Source of the DNA: Sulfurovaceae bacterium
GTDB taxonomy: Bacteria > Campylobacterota > Campylobacteria > Campylobacterales > Sulfurovaceae
Length of the DNA: 64,000 nucleotides
Assembly: GCA_028715055.1 (NCBI GenBank)
Contig: JAQTLE010000001.1
Coordinates: forward strand, 124,001 to 188,000
Reading direction: 5' to 3'
In this document: piece by piece, positions 38,316 to 46,745 of the stretch
Position numbering within the stretch: position 1 is the first letter of the stretch
Layout: each line of letters begins with the position of its first letter
The notes under the pieces: model-generated
The model's input: only the letters and a program-made list of their open reading frames with translations
Told to the model about the DNA's origin: nothing
Databases searched by the model: none
Program-made: the position numbers and the translations under genes

Positions 38316-39607
38316 AGATGACCTCTCTTATCTTTTTGCATTCTCTATGGCACGTTATGTTGGGGTTTGTATTTTATTATCCATTGTTTATGTCAAGTCT
38401 ATGGATAGTAGGGGCAATCTTTTTTTATTTTAAAAATGAAAAACCATACGCTAAATATATCATCCCACCCCTAGAAGCCAATGAAAGCTGGCCCGGAGTA
38501 AGTATTTTGATCCCATGCTACAATGAAGGTCAAAATGCCGTGGAAACAATTTCTTATGCCCTCAATGTGAAATATCCGGATTTTGAAGTCATTGCCATAA
38601 ATGATGGCAGCAAGGATGATACGTTAGAGATATTAGTAAATTTGGCGAAAAACAATCCAAAGTTAAAAGTGGTAAATTTAGCAGAAAATCAAGGTAAAGC
38701 TTTAGCTCTTCAGGCCGGTTCATTAGTGGCAAAGCACGAATACTTGGTGTGTATTGATGGGGATGCGTTAATTGATGAATATTGTGTCTATTGGATGGTA
38801 AAACATTTTATTCGTTATCCGGAAGTGGCCGCCGTGACCGGTAATCCAAGAATACGCAATCGTACGACTTTATTGGGCAAAATTCAAGTCGGTGAATTTT
38901 CTTCTATCGTAGGCATGATTAAGCGTGCACAACGTAGTTTTGGACGACTATTTACCGTATCTGGTGTGATAACAGGCTTTAGAAAGGCAGCCGTGCATGA
39001 AGTGGGTTATTGGAGCCCGGACATGCTGACAGAAGACATCGATATTACCTGGAAACTGCAAAGAAACGGATGGGATGTGCGCTTCGAACCTCGCTCTTTG
39101 GTATGGATTTTGATGCCAGAGACGTTGAGTGGATTGTGGAAACAACGTTTGCGTTGGGCCATGGGCGGCGTGCAAGTCATGCTTAAAAATTTTAAAGTTT
39201 TATTTTTGCCAAAGCAAACCCATCTTTGGGGGCTCATGGTTGAGCTCATGTTGAGTTCCCTTTGGGCATATACTATGGTGTTGGTATTTTTAGTCTGGTT
39301 TATGAGTTTATTTATGCCAATCACATTTTTAATGCCCGGCCATTCTCCTATTTTGCCTGATCAAAGCAGCGTTATTTTAATTGGTGCATGTTTGATACAG
39401 TTTGGTGTCAGTAAATGGTTAGACGGTCATTATGACCAGGGTCTTGGAAAAAATTATTTTTGGATGGTTTGGTATCCATTTGCCTATTGGTTGCTTAATT
39501 TGTTTACAGCAGTAACTGCACTTCCGAAGGTTTTATTGAGTAAAAAAGGTCGTGCTAGATGGGTTAGCCCGGACCGTGGTGCGCACCAACAGTTAAAAAA
39601 AGGTTGA
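38312..39607 (+). CDS. pgaC: Poly-beta-1,6-N-acetylglucosamine synthase PgaC
   Basis: A 431-residue family 2 processive glycosyltransferase in the inner membrane. Two N-terminal helices, then the GT2 domain with SILIPCYNEGQNA, AINDGSKDDT, CIDGDALIDE, TEDIDITWKL and KQRLRWAMGG (the QxxRW signature), then C-terminal helices. It polymerises UDP-GlcNAc into PNAG for biofilm matrix. Overlaps both pgaB and pgaD. Confidence 0.93.
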   Translation: MKMTSLIFLHSLWHVMLGFVFYYPLFMSSLWIVGAIFFYFKNEKPYAKYIIPPLEANESWPGVSILIPCYNEGQNAVETISYALNVKYPDFEVIAINDGSKDDTLEILVNLAKNNPKLKVVNLAENQGKALALQAGSLVAKHEYLVCIDGDALIDEYCVYWMVKHFIRYPEVAAVTGNPRIRNRTTLLGKIQVGEFSSIVGMIKRAQRSFGRLFTVSGVITGFRKAAVHEVGYWSPDMLTEDIDITWKLQRNGWDVRFEPRSLVWILMPETLSGLWKQRLRWAMGGVQVMLKNFKVLFLPKQTHLWGLMVELMLSSLWAYTMVLVFLVWFMSLFMPITFLMPGHSPILPDQSSVILIGACLIQFGVSKWLDGHYDQGLGKNYFWMVWYPFAYWLLNLFTAVTALPKVLLSKKGRARWVSPDRGAHQQLKKG

Positions 39608-39612
39608 GAAAT

Positions 39613-40056
39613 ATGGAAACTTTAATTATCAATAAACGTCATGAACTACCTCGAACCAAACGATTGATTTGGGACGTGGCAACTGTTGTACTTTGGTTAG
39701 GTTTTTTATATTTGTGGAAGCCTTTGTTGCATGTATTTTATAGAATAGTTACTTTTAATGAATCGGCTGGGGATATATCAAATTGGATTTTTATGAATAT
39801 TCATAGTGTAACATTTGAACATGCTGTATTTATGTTGATAGCAACGCCTATAGTACTTTTTCTATTGTCACGGCTAAACAGACATGTGGCTCCGAGTGAG
39901 CATTTAATATATAGCTCTAGCGATTACATAAAGTATTTCCATTTAAACGATACAGAGTTAGATCAATGCATAAATAGCCAATTTATTACAGTTTACTTTG
40001 ATGATCATGGACATATAATCCGCTTAAATAATCAAATTACAAAAAACAACAAATAA
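39613..40056 (+). CDS. pgaD: PNAG synthesis accessory protein PgaD
   Basis: About 147 residues with two membrane helices (roughly residues 21-45 and 75-95) and a cytoplasmic tail containing YSSSDYIKYFHLN. In E. coli PgaD and PgaC together bind cyclic di-GMP, which switches synthesis on. I choose ATG 39613 over the TTG at 39604 because it gives the usual short N-terminus METLIINKRHELPR. Confidence 0.82.
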   Translation: METLIINKRHELPRTKRLIWDVATVVLWLGFLYLWKPLLHVFYRIVTFNESAGDISNWIFMNIHSVTFEHAVFMLIATPIVLFLLSRLNRHVAPSEHLIYSSSDYIKYFHLNDTELDQCINSQFITVYFDDHGHIIRLNNQITKNNK

Positions 40057-40109
40057 ATAAAATTATTAAACAATCTGAATAACTCAGTAAAAAAGGTTAA
40101 AAGGTTAAA

Positions 40110-40946
40110 ATGAATTACTATTATTATGCCCATACAAGCCACAAAGAAGGGCTTGAGAGTGTACGCAGAGGTGTCGCATGCATGAAAGAAGCAAAGCAAA
40201 GAGGATTAGAGCATAAACTTCTTGTAAATGATTTTAGAGCCGCACTTGTAGCAAAAGAACTCGGGATAGATGGAGCAGTTACGGTGGAGACCATTCGTGA
40301 CCTTGACCTTGTTTTAGAGCGAGGTGATATGCTGCTTATAGATTCAAACGAAGAGCTGCCATTCAAGTTCGAGCGTTTTTGTAGTGAGTTTAAAGTATTT
40401 CGTATGGCTCAAAAATGTGATGAAAAGCCCGTTTTTAATGAACAGATAATTTATCCTTGGCTTGAAAATTCCATTTTTGCAGATTCGATTTACAATAAAT
40501 ATTTGCCTAAAACTCAAAGAATATTGTTTTTTGGCGGTGATAGCGATGCATCAAAAAGTATTCTTAAGCACGAAAATTTTTTTGACGGCCTAAATATGGA
40601 GCTTTTGTTAGGTCATTATTTTTTTGTTGATTATGAAAAAGAATTAGCAACAATATTTGATGTAATGCATGAATCCGAAGAATATACTGATCTAATTCGA
40701 TCTTCCAGCCATGTAATAACTACTTCTGTACAATGTGCCTTAGAAGCTAAAATAAGCGGCGCTAATGTTGTATTTATTTCTGATTCTCACATAGAAAAGT
40801 GCATCAAAAATTTATTTAAAACATATAATATAAATATTGTTGATGATTTCAATCAAAATATAATTTGCAAGTTTTTATCAGAAGATACAAAAACAGAGGT
40901 AATTAAACTCATTAATGTTACTTATGATACCTTTTTTAATAAATAA
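40110..40946 (+). CDS. PseG-like GT-B-fold protein of unknown substrate
   Basis: A 278-residue protein. The C-terminal half shows a GT-B/PseG-type pattern: ILFFGGDSDASKSILKHENF (a glycine-rich loop), GHYFFVDYEKEL, and SSSHVITTSVQCALEAKISGANVVFISD, as in UDP-sugar hydrolases and MurG relatives. The N-terminus, MNYYYYAHTSHKEGLESVRRG, fits a first Rossmann domain that lost the usual GxGH loop. It lies 53 bp after pgaD with its own weak AAAGGTT site and before petA. Whether it acts in glycan synthesis or has another role is open. Confidence 0.45.
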   Translation: MNYYYYAHTSHKEGLESVRRGVACMKEAKQRGLEHKLLVNDFRAALVAKELGIDGAVTVETIRDLDLVLERGDMLLIDSNEELPFKFERFCSEFKVFRMAQKCDEKPVFNEQIIYPWLENSIFADSIYNKYLPKTQRILFFGGDSDASKSILKHENFFDGLNMELLLGHYFFVDYEKELATIFDVMHESEEYTDLIRSSSHVITTSVQCALEAKISGANVVFISDSHIEKCIKNLFKTYNINIVDDFNQNIICKFLSEDTKTEVIKLINVTYDTFFNK

Positions 40947-41018
40947 ATAGTATTTTCATAACTTTTTAACAACATATTTTTTATAATATTGAGTTAAATT
41001 TATTTTGAAAGGAATACG

Positions 41019-41525
41019 ATGAGTAATAGAAGAGACTTCATGGGCATGGCTCTGGGTAGTTTTGCAGCTCTAGGTGCTTTAGGCGCGTTATACGCAGCCA
41101 AACGAACTTGGGATCCGTTGCCAAGCGTAAAATCAGCAGGTTTTACAACAATAGATCTCAGCGCAGCCAAAGAAAATGAGCTTGTAACAGAAAAATGGAG
41201 AGGAAAACCTGTCTTTATTCTAAAACAATCAGCTGATATGCCAAAAAGCGACAGAGAGATTAATATAGCAGGCGGAAGATATCTTGTAGTTGTTGGTCTT
41301 TGTACACACTTAGGATGTATCCCTACATATTTGGCGGATAAAAAAATGTTTAAATGTCCGTGTCACGGAGGAGAGTTTAACGCTGAGGGTATAAATACTT
41401 TTGGCCCACCACCAAGACCTCTTGATATACCACCATTTAAAATCACCGGTACAAGTATAGTTTTGGGTGAAACAGGCCCAGAGTATGAAAAAATGTTAGC
41501 CGCCGGCTTGACATTAAAAGTATAA
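41019..41525 (+). CDS. petA: Ubiquinol-cytochrome c reductase Rieske iron-sulfur subunit
   Basis: 168 residues. A twin-arginine signal-anchor (NRRDFMGMALGSFAALGALG) is followed by the Rieske domain with CTHLGCIPTY and CPCHGGEFNAEG, the 2Fe-2S Cys-His pairs. -10 TATAAT at 40982-40987 and GAAAGGAAT before ATG 41019. First gene of petABC. Confidence 0.95.
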   Translation: MSNRRDFMGMALGSFAALGALGALYAAKRTWDPLPSVKSAGFTTIDLSAAKENELVTEKWRGKPVFILKQSADMPKSDREINIAGGRYLVVVGLCTHLGCIPTYLADKKMFKCPCHGGEFNAEGINTFGPPPRPLDIPPFKITGTSIVLGETGPEYEKMLAAGLTLKV

Positions 41526-41534
41526 GGAGAGAAA

Positions 41535-42776
41535 ATGGCACATTTTGATGAAAAAGCGAAGCCCTTTTCGCACAAATGGTTAAATGAAAGAATGGCAGTA
41601 GATACTGTTAAAAAAGTTCTTTCTTCGGAGTACTGGATACCAAAAGATATTAACTTTTTGTGGGCTATGGGTATGATACTTGCAGCTACTTTCGGTTTGC
41701 TTATCGTTAGCGGTATATTCCTTTTGATGTATTATCAACCAAATGTAAATTTAGCATTTGACAGCGTAAACCATACTATTATGGGTGAAGTTGGTTTTGG
41801 TTGGTTGTGGAGACATATTCATGGAGTTGCAGCTTCAGTTGTATTCCTTATCATATATATTCATATGTTTACAGGTATATATTACGGTTCTTACAAAAGA
41901 GGTAGAGAAATGATCTGGCTAAGCGGTATGCTTTTGTTCGTTCTATTCTCTGCTGAAGCGTTTAGCGGTTATATGCTTCCATGGGGTCAAATGAGTTATT
42001 GGGCTGGTATGGTTATCACAAATCTTTTTGAAGGCTTTTCACCTACCATAGCTGGTGGCGCATTGAACTTCCCAGGATTTGTTGAATGGCTTAGAGGGGA
42101 CTATGTACCAGGTCAAGCATACTTAACAAGATTCTTTATGTTGCATGTATTCTTGCTTCCGCTTGTTATTATCGGAGTGATCGTATTACACTTTGCAACT
42201 TTGAGATTGCCTCACGTTAATAACCAAAAAGGTAAAGAAATCGATTTTGATGAAGCAGCAAAACTATATAAAAATGGTAAGAAAAAAGAATCAAAAGTAA
42301 TTCCATTCAGCCCGGTATTCTTAAGTAAAGATGTATTTGTGATGGGTGTTTATTTCATACTTTTCTTCTATTTGGTATTTTTCCACTTTGAATTTGCGAT
42401 GGATCCGGTAAACTTTGACCCTGCAGATGGACTTAAAACCCCAACTCATATATATCCAGAGTGGTATTTCTTGTGGTCATACGAGATACTTAGACCATTC
42501 CCTAAAGATCCTGGTCTAATTGCATTTGCATTCGCTCAAGTTGCGTTTTTCTTGCTCCCATTCCTTGATAAGAGTCCAGTAGTAGCTCCGGCTAACAACA
42601 GAGGTCTATTTAAAGTATGGTTCTGGGTTATGCTTGTAGACATGATAGTTCTAACTATAATGGGTAAATTGCCTCCAGAAGGCATGTGGACAATCGTCGG
42701 ACGTGTAGCTGCACTGATATTCATTGCACTATTTATAGCTCTTCCGATTATTACCAAAAAAGAAAAGAAAGCGTAA
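41535..42776 (+). CDS. petB: Cytochrome b of the bc1 complex
   Basis: 413 residues, eight membrane helices. Haem b His ligands lie in WLWRHIHGVAAS and the later FFMLHVFLLP / VLHFATLRLPH region; the Qo-site PEWY is present as HIYPEWYFLWSYEILR. The full-length fused form (not split b6/IV). 9 bp after petA. Confidence 0.95.
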   Translation: MAHFDEKAKPFSHKWLNERMAVDTVKKVLSSEYWIPKDINFLWAMGMILAATFGLLIVSGIFLLMYYQPNVNLAFDSVNHTIMGEVGFGWLWRHIHGVAASVVFLIIYIHMFTGIYYGSYKRGREMIWLSGMLLFVLFSAEAFSGYMLPWGQMSYWAGMVITNLFEGFSPTIAGGALNFPGFVEWLRGDYVPGQAYLTRFFMLHVFLLPLVIIGVIVLHFATLRLPHVNNQKGKEIDFDEAAKLYKNGKKKESKVIPFSPVFLSKDVFVMGVYFILFFYLVFFHFEFAMDPVNFDPADGLKTPTHIYPEWYFLWSYEILRPFPKDPGLIAFAFAQVAFFLLPFLDKSPVVAPANNRGLFKVWFWVMLVDMIVLTIMGKLPPEGMWTIVGRVAALIFIALFIALPIITKKEKKA

Positions 42777-42782
42777 GGGGGA

Positions 42783-43736
42783 ATGATAATGAAAGAGTTT
42801 AAAATATTAGCCGTTGTTGTCATCTTGTCTCTAATCACATATTGGGGAGTAGAGCCTTTTGCTCACTCTCAAATGCACAAACATGTAGAAGGTCATAATT
42901 TTGTATATGACGGGAAAGCTGATATTACAGATGCTGCAAAAGAAAAAGTAGCTGTTAAAAAAGCATTCTGGGGTGAAGTTAATCAAATAGCTAAACTACC
43001 TGGTAATGTAGCTGCAGGTGAAGCATCTTTTGCAGTATGTATGGGTTGTCATAATGGATCCGGCGTAAATATGGGCGGCGTTGTTCCTCCAAGTTTGGAT
43101 CATGCAGGTAGCCTATATGATAAAACATATCTAATCGCACTTATTAAAGATCCTGCAATTGCATCAAATGTAGATCATAAATATGCAGTTACAATGATGC
43201 ATCCAATGGGTGCAGTACAAACTATGGTTACTACTCCTCAGCAAATAGCTGATATCGTAGCATTCATTAAAGCTAAAAAAGTAGGTAATATAGAACCTAA
43301 ACAAGCTTTCCTAGAAGCTTGCGGCAGATGTCACGCAAATAGATACGGCGGGCTTACTCAAATCGGTGAAACTCCTAAGTTCAAAACCGAAAAAGAAGAG
43401 TTAGCTTATAAAGTAAAAGTTCTTGATGAACAAGATCTTGTTAAGGCATACATGGGTAAATTGCCACCTGATTTGTCTATCATGTCAAGAGCTAGAAGTG
43501 AACAATACATGGAGACTTTTGTAGAAAATCCTCAATCACAACTTCCTGGAACTTCGATGCCAAGAGTTGGACTAACAAAAGAGAGCTTTGAAAAAGTAAA
43601 AGCGTATCTTGATGAGACAGGAGATCCTAGCAAAGCTGCTAGAAATGCAATCGGACCATGGGTAATTCTATTCTTTGTAATTTTCACAGTACTTGCGTAT
43701 CTATGGAAAAAACATCAATGGAAGGACCTACATTAA
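42783..43736 (+). CDS. petC: Di-haem cytochrome c1-type subunit of the bc1 complex
   Basis: 317 residues with an N-terminal membrane helix, two haem c sites CMGCHNGSG and CGRCHANRYG, and a C-terminal membrane helix (WVILFFVIFTVLAYLW). The di-haem c4-like form instead of mono-haem c1 is characteristic of Campylobacterota. Starts ATG 42783 behind AAGGGGG; hands electrons to soluble cytochrome c or CcoP. Confidence 0.93.
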   Translation: MIMKEFKILAVVVILSLITYWGVEPFAHSQMHKHVEGHNFVYDGKADITDAAKEKVAVKKAFWGEVNQIAKLPGNVAAGEASFAVCMGCHNGSGVNMGGVVPPSLDHAGSLYDKTYLIALIKDPAIASNVDHKYAVTMMHPMGAVQTMVTTPQQIADIVAFIKAKKVGNIEPKQAFLEACGRCHANRYGGLTQIGETPKFKTEKEELAYKVKVLDEQDLVKAYMGKLPPDLSIMSRARSEQYMETFVENPQSQLPGTSMPRVGLTKESFEKVKAYLDETGDPSKAARNAIGPWVILFFVIFTVLAYLWKKHQWKDLH

Positions 43737-43772
43737 TAAACTCTATGTTTATTTTGTAAAATCAAAAACTTC

Positions 43773-43803
43773 GTCATTCTATGCAAAAAAAGCATAGAAT
43801 GAC
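43773..43803. terminator. Hairpin terminator after petABC (GTCAT...ATGAC type)
   Basis: Perfect 12-bp stem GTCATTCTATGC / GCATAGAATGAC around seven A residues, 37 bp after the petC stop. It shares its GTCAT/ATGAC ends with the other intergenic palindromes in this window. Confidence 0.6.
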
Positions 43804-43921
43804 AATCTTATAATTAATATAATCTACAAAGCAGTGCTACATTTTTACATTCTTATCGCATTATCGCACTTTTATTAACATTTAGCTACTCTTAGGCAAT
43901 TTAATTTTAGGATAATGAAAA

Positions 43922-44899
43922 GTGTTAATAGATGGATGTGGAAGACGCGTTAATTACCTCCGGGTTTCAGTTACAGAGAGATGTAATTTTAGGTGTCAAT
44001 ATTGCATGCCGGAGAAACCATTCTCATGGGTGCCGCAAGAGAATCTGCTTAGTTTTGAAGAGCTTTTTTTATTTGTCAAAGTAGCAATTGACGAAGGTGT
44101 AAACAAAATCCGATTAACGGGCGGAGAGCCGCTTATACGTGAAAATCTCGATAAATTCGTAGCCATGATACATGATTATAAACCGGATATTGACCTTGCG
44201 CTTACTACAAATGGTTTTTTGCTTCTAGAAACAGCCCATAAACTAAAAATTGCAGGATTAAAACGATTAAATATATCACTTGACAGCCTTAAGCCTGATA
44301 TTGCTGCCAAGATCGCCGGGAGAGATGTATTATCAAAAATATTGGACGGTATTGACAAAGCATTAGATGAAGGATTTATAGTTAAGTTAAATATGGTTCC
44401 TCTTAAAGATATAAATGAAGATGAGATACTGGATGTTTTGGAATATGCTCGAGCAAAAAATATCAAAATACGTTTTATTGAGTATATGGAAAATACACAT
44501 GCCAATAACACAATTATAGGTATGCATGGTAAAGAGATTTTGACAAAAATTAAGGAACGATACACTATACATGCTTTGGGCAGAGAAGGTGCTAGCCCGT
44601 CATTTAATTATCGAATTGGTGAAAATGGTTATGAATTCGGTCTTATTGATCCGCATAAACATGATTTTTGTGAAAATTGTAATCGTATCCGCCTTACAGC
44701 AGAAGGACATTTGATTCCGTGTTTATATTTTGATGAAGCCATGAGCATAGCTAAGGCTGTTAAAGAGAAAGATTTGGGCAAAGCCTCAAATATTTTAGCC
44801 CAAGTGCTTAAAAATAAGCCAAAAGAAAATCGTTGGAGCTTCGAAGAAGAATTATCAAGAGAGCAATCCAAACGTGCATTTTATCAGACAGGTGGATGA
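43922..44899 (+). CDS. moaA: GTP 3',8-cyclase MoaA (molybdopterin synthesis)
   Basis: A 325-residue radical SAM enzyme for the first step of molybdenum cofactor synthesis. N-terminal cluster CNFRCQYC (residues 17-24 region), TGGEPL, and the second cluster Cys in [19 protein letters not shown] are present; the C-terminus lacks the exact GG tail but ends YQTGG. GTG 43922 start behind AGGATAAT. Overlaps queE. Confidence 0.94.
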   Translation: MLIDGCGRRVNYLRVSVTERCNFRCQYCMPEKPFSWVPQENLLSFEELFLFVKVAIDEGVNKIRLTGGEPLIRENLDKFVAMIHDYKPDIDLALTTNGFLLLETAHKLKIAGLKRLNISLDSLKPDIAAKIAGRDVLSKILDGIDKALDEGFIVKLNMVPLKDINEDEILDVLEYARAKNIKIRFIEYMENTHANNTIIGMHGKEILTKIKERYTIHALGREGASPSFNYRIGENGYEFGLIDPHKHDFCENCNRIRLTAEGHLIPCLYFDEAMSIAKAVKEKDLGKASNILAQVLKNKPKENRWSFEEELSREQSKRAFYQTGG

Positions 44900-45657
44900 T
44901 GTTTTATTTAGTAGAAGAGTTTTTTTCCATTCAAGGCGAGGGCAAATATGCAGGTACGCCATCATATTTTTTGCGTACAGGCGGGTGTAATCTGTCATGC
45001 GGAGGATTTGGTACGCCATATAGCATTAATGGCTCTATTAAATACGGGTGTGATACATATTTTGCAGTAGATCGATCTTTTAGTAATTCTTGGCAAAAAA
45101 TTGAAAGTGCTGATATATTTATATCACATTTAAAAACAAAGTTCGATACAATAGGATATTTGCCGCATGTGGTTATAACAGGCGGTGAACCTCTTTTGTA
45201 TGTAGCAGACGAGGTTTTTTATGCCGTTTTCTCTTGGCTGATTGATATTGGGACTAATGTTACATTTGAAACCAATGGCGTGATTGAAATTAATTTTGAT
45301 AAATTTCCGCTTTATAGAAAAGCTATTTTTGCACTTTCGATAAAGCTTTCTAATAGCGGGGAGCCTGCATCAAAAAGAATCAATATCGATGCAATTAAAA
45401 AGATAATCAATAATTCGCAAGAGTCTTTTTTCAAATTCACATTAAATAAAGAGATAATTGGAAGCAGTGCACTTAATGAGATCAGTGACCTAGTAAGCAT
45501 CCTGCCGGCAAAAAAAATATATTGTATGCCGGTAGGTGAGAGTAGATCCGCACTGGAAAAAAATGATAAAACAGTTTTTGCTTTTTGCATGAAGCATGGG
45601 TTCAATTATAGTGACAGATTGCACATTAGAATATTTGATACTACACAGGGAGTTTAA
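44899..45657 (+). CDS. queE: 7-carboxy-7-deazaguanine synthase QueE with expanded cluster motif
   Basis: A 252-residue small radical SAM enzyme of the queuosine/preQ0 pathway: EEFFSIQGEGKYAGTPSYFLRTGGCNLSC and VVITGGEPLL are diagnostic (given here in parts: FFSIQGEG, GGCNLSC, ITGGEPL). The third cluster Cys is displaced: Cys30, Cys34, then Cys51 in YGCDTYFAVD, a Cx3C-x16-C arrangement instead of Cx3Cx2C, with a 14-residue insert. ATG 44899 chosen (44896 is adjacent and overlaps moaA); AGGTGG lies upstream. Confidence 0.85.
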   Translation: MFYLVEEFFSIQGEGKYAGTPSYFLRTGGCNLSCGGFGTPYSINGSIKYGCDTYFAVDRSFSNSWQKIESADIFISHLKTKFDTIGYLPHVVITGGEPLLYVADEVFYAVFSWLIDIGTNVTFETNGVIEINFDKFPLYRKAIFALSIKLSNSGEPASKRINIDAIKKIINNSQESFFKFTLNKEIIGSSALNEISDLVSILPAKKIYCMPVGESRSALEKNDKTVFAFCMKHGFNYSDRLHIRIFDTTQGV

Positions 45658-45713
45658 CGTTTTATCTGATTGTTTGCTAAAATAAGATAAAATTACTCCG
45701 ATTAAGGAAAATT

Positions 45714-46295
45714 ATGATTATAAGAAAACTTTTTAAATTTGAAAATGCACATATCGTTAGAGGATGTACCACTCAAAGATGTAGTCAAAATATACATGGA
45801 CATTCTTATAAAGTAGAAATATTACTTGAGTCAAATTATTTGGATGCCGGACAAATGGTATATGATTTTGGACTTGTAAAGCATACCATGAAAGAAGTGA
45901 TTGATTCGTTTGATCATGCTATTACTTTGTGGAGCGGTGATGATGCAGAATATATTAAAGATATGCAGCGACATAGCGCTAGATGGGTTATGTTGCCCGT
46001 ATCACCTTCGGCAGAACAGTTTAGCAGAGTCTTTTTTGTGATCATTGATCAAATCTTAAAACTTACTACAATGACAAACGAAGAAAAGGAAGTAAAACTT
46101 CATAGTATCATTGTTCATGAAACGGATACAGGATATGCACAAGCCTTCAGAGATGATGCTTATAGTGCCCTGATGGGCGAAATTGATTTGCAAAAAATCG
46201 ACTTTTCTGATCAAGTAAAAAGCGAATGGAAAGATGAAAAAATGTGGAAAAAAATTTTATTTCAAAAATTTAGCGTAAATCCACAAAAAATTTAG
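45714..46295 (+). CDS. queD: 6-carboxytetrahydropterin synthase QueD
   Basis: 193 residues. Zinc His ligands occur in FENAHIVRG and IHGHSYKVEI; catalytic Cys in RGCTTQRCSQN; FDHAITLWSGDD and the late Glu in VHETDTGYAQA are conserved. It makes the substrate of QueE from dihydroneopterin triphosphate. About 40-50 residues longer than the shortest QueD, with a helical insert. AAGGAAAATT before ATG. Confidence 0.9.
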   Translation: MIIRKLFKFENAHIVRGCTTQRCSQNIHGHSYKVEILLESNYLDAGQMVYDFGLVKHTMKEVIDSFDHAITLWSGDDAEYIKDMQRHSARWVMLPVSPSAEQFSRVFFVIIDQILKLTTMTNEEKEVKLHSIIVHETDTGYAQAFRDDAYSALMGEIDLQKIDFSDQVKSEWKDEKMWKKILFQKFSVNPQKI

Positions 46296-46301
46296 TATAA
46301 T
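46296..46301 (+). promoter_or_regulatory. -10 element of the sequon lipoprotein gene
   Basis: TATAAT directly after the queD stop codon; transcription would begin about 46308, 25 nt before the lipoprotein ATG with its CAAAGGATT ribosome site. The paralogous cytochrome gene has the same arrangement (TATAAT at 46708-46713, TCAAAGGATT before ATG). Confidence 0.55.
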
Positions 46302-46332
46302 TCCATTTGTGAACACAAATCAAAGGATTAAC

Positions 46333-46539
46333 ATGAAAAAATTGGTACTCATCTCTGTAGCTGCTGCAGCTCTTCTTTTCGTAGGTTGTAAAGGTAAACC
46401 GGCAGAAGCTAACGCAACTGAAGCTAATGCAACTACAATGGAAGCTAACGCAACTGAAGCTAACGCAACTGCTCCTGAAGCTAACGCAACTGCTGTAGAT
46501 GCTAACGCAACTGCTCCTGAAGCTAACGCAACTAAATAA
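46333..46539 (+). CDS. Small lipoprotein made of tandem EANAT N-glycosylation sequons
   Basis: 68 residues. Signal peptide with lipobox LFVGC, lipidated Cys19, then a tail built of EANAT/DANAT units: sequon asparagines at 27, 32, 39, 44, 51, 58 and 65, spaced 5 or 7 residues apart. Each fits the PglB consensus D/E-x-N-x-S/T. Nothing else is encoded. I chose ATG 46333 over GTG 46309 because of CAAAGGATT upstream and the perfect match to the start of the paralogue at 46746. The first 35 residues are nearly identical to that cytochrome, so it is a tandem duplicate without the haem domain. DNA units of 15 or 21 bases stay in frame if copy number changes. Own promoter and terminator. Role unknown. 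Confidence 0.8.
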   Translation: MKKLVLISVAAAALLFVGCKGKPAEANATEANATTMEANATEANATAPEANATAVDANATAPEANATK

Positions 46540-46552
46540 GTAAAACTTTTTA

Positions 46553-46579
46553 CAATCTCTTGCATAAGTCAAGGGATTG
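46553..46579 (+). terminator. Terminator after the sequon lipoprotein
   Basis: 10-bp stem CAATCTCTTG / CAAGGGATTG with one wobble pair and a 7-nt loop, followed by TTTTTCTT: a classic intrinsic terminator 14 bp after the stop. Confidence 0.8.
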
Positions 46580-46745
46580 TTTTTCTTCTAAAATTATTTA
46601 TATTTAAATCCCATTATCTTTTTTAGAATAATGTATATTTTTGAAATATTCTAAATATTTTCTACATTTATATTTTATTTTTATGTGAATTTCAACCAAA
46701 CTTTTTGTATAATGCCTCGTCCAAAAAAAAATTCAAAGGATTCTA

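Noticed and set aside
46390-46536. Regular DNA repeats GCTAACGCAACT that look like a CRISPR array or minisatellite
   Set aside because: They are in-frame codons of the EANAT protein repeats with 15- or 21-base periods, no spacers of constant length and no cas genes nearby.
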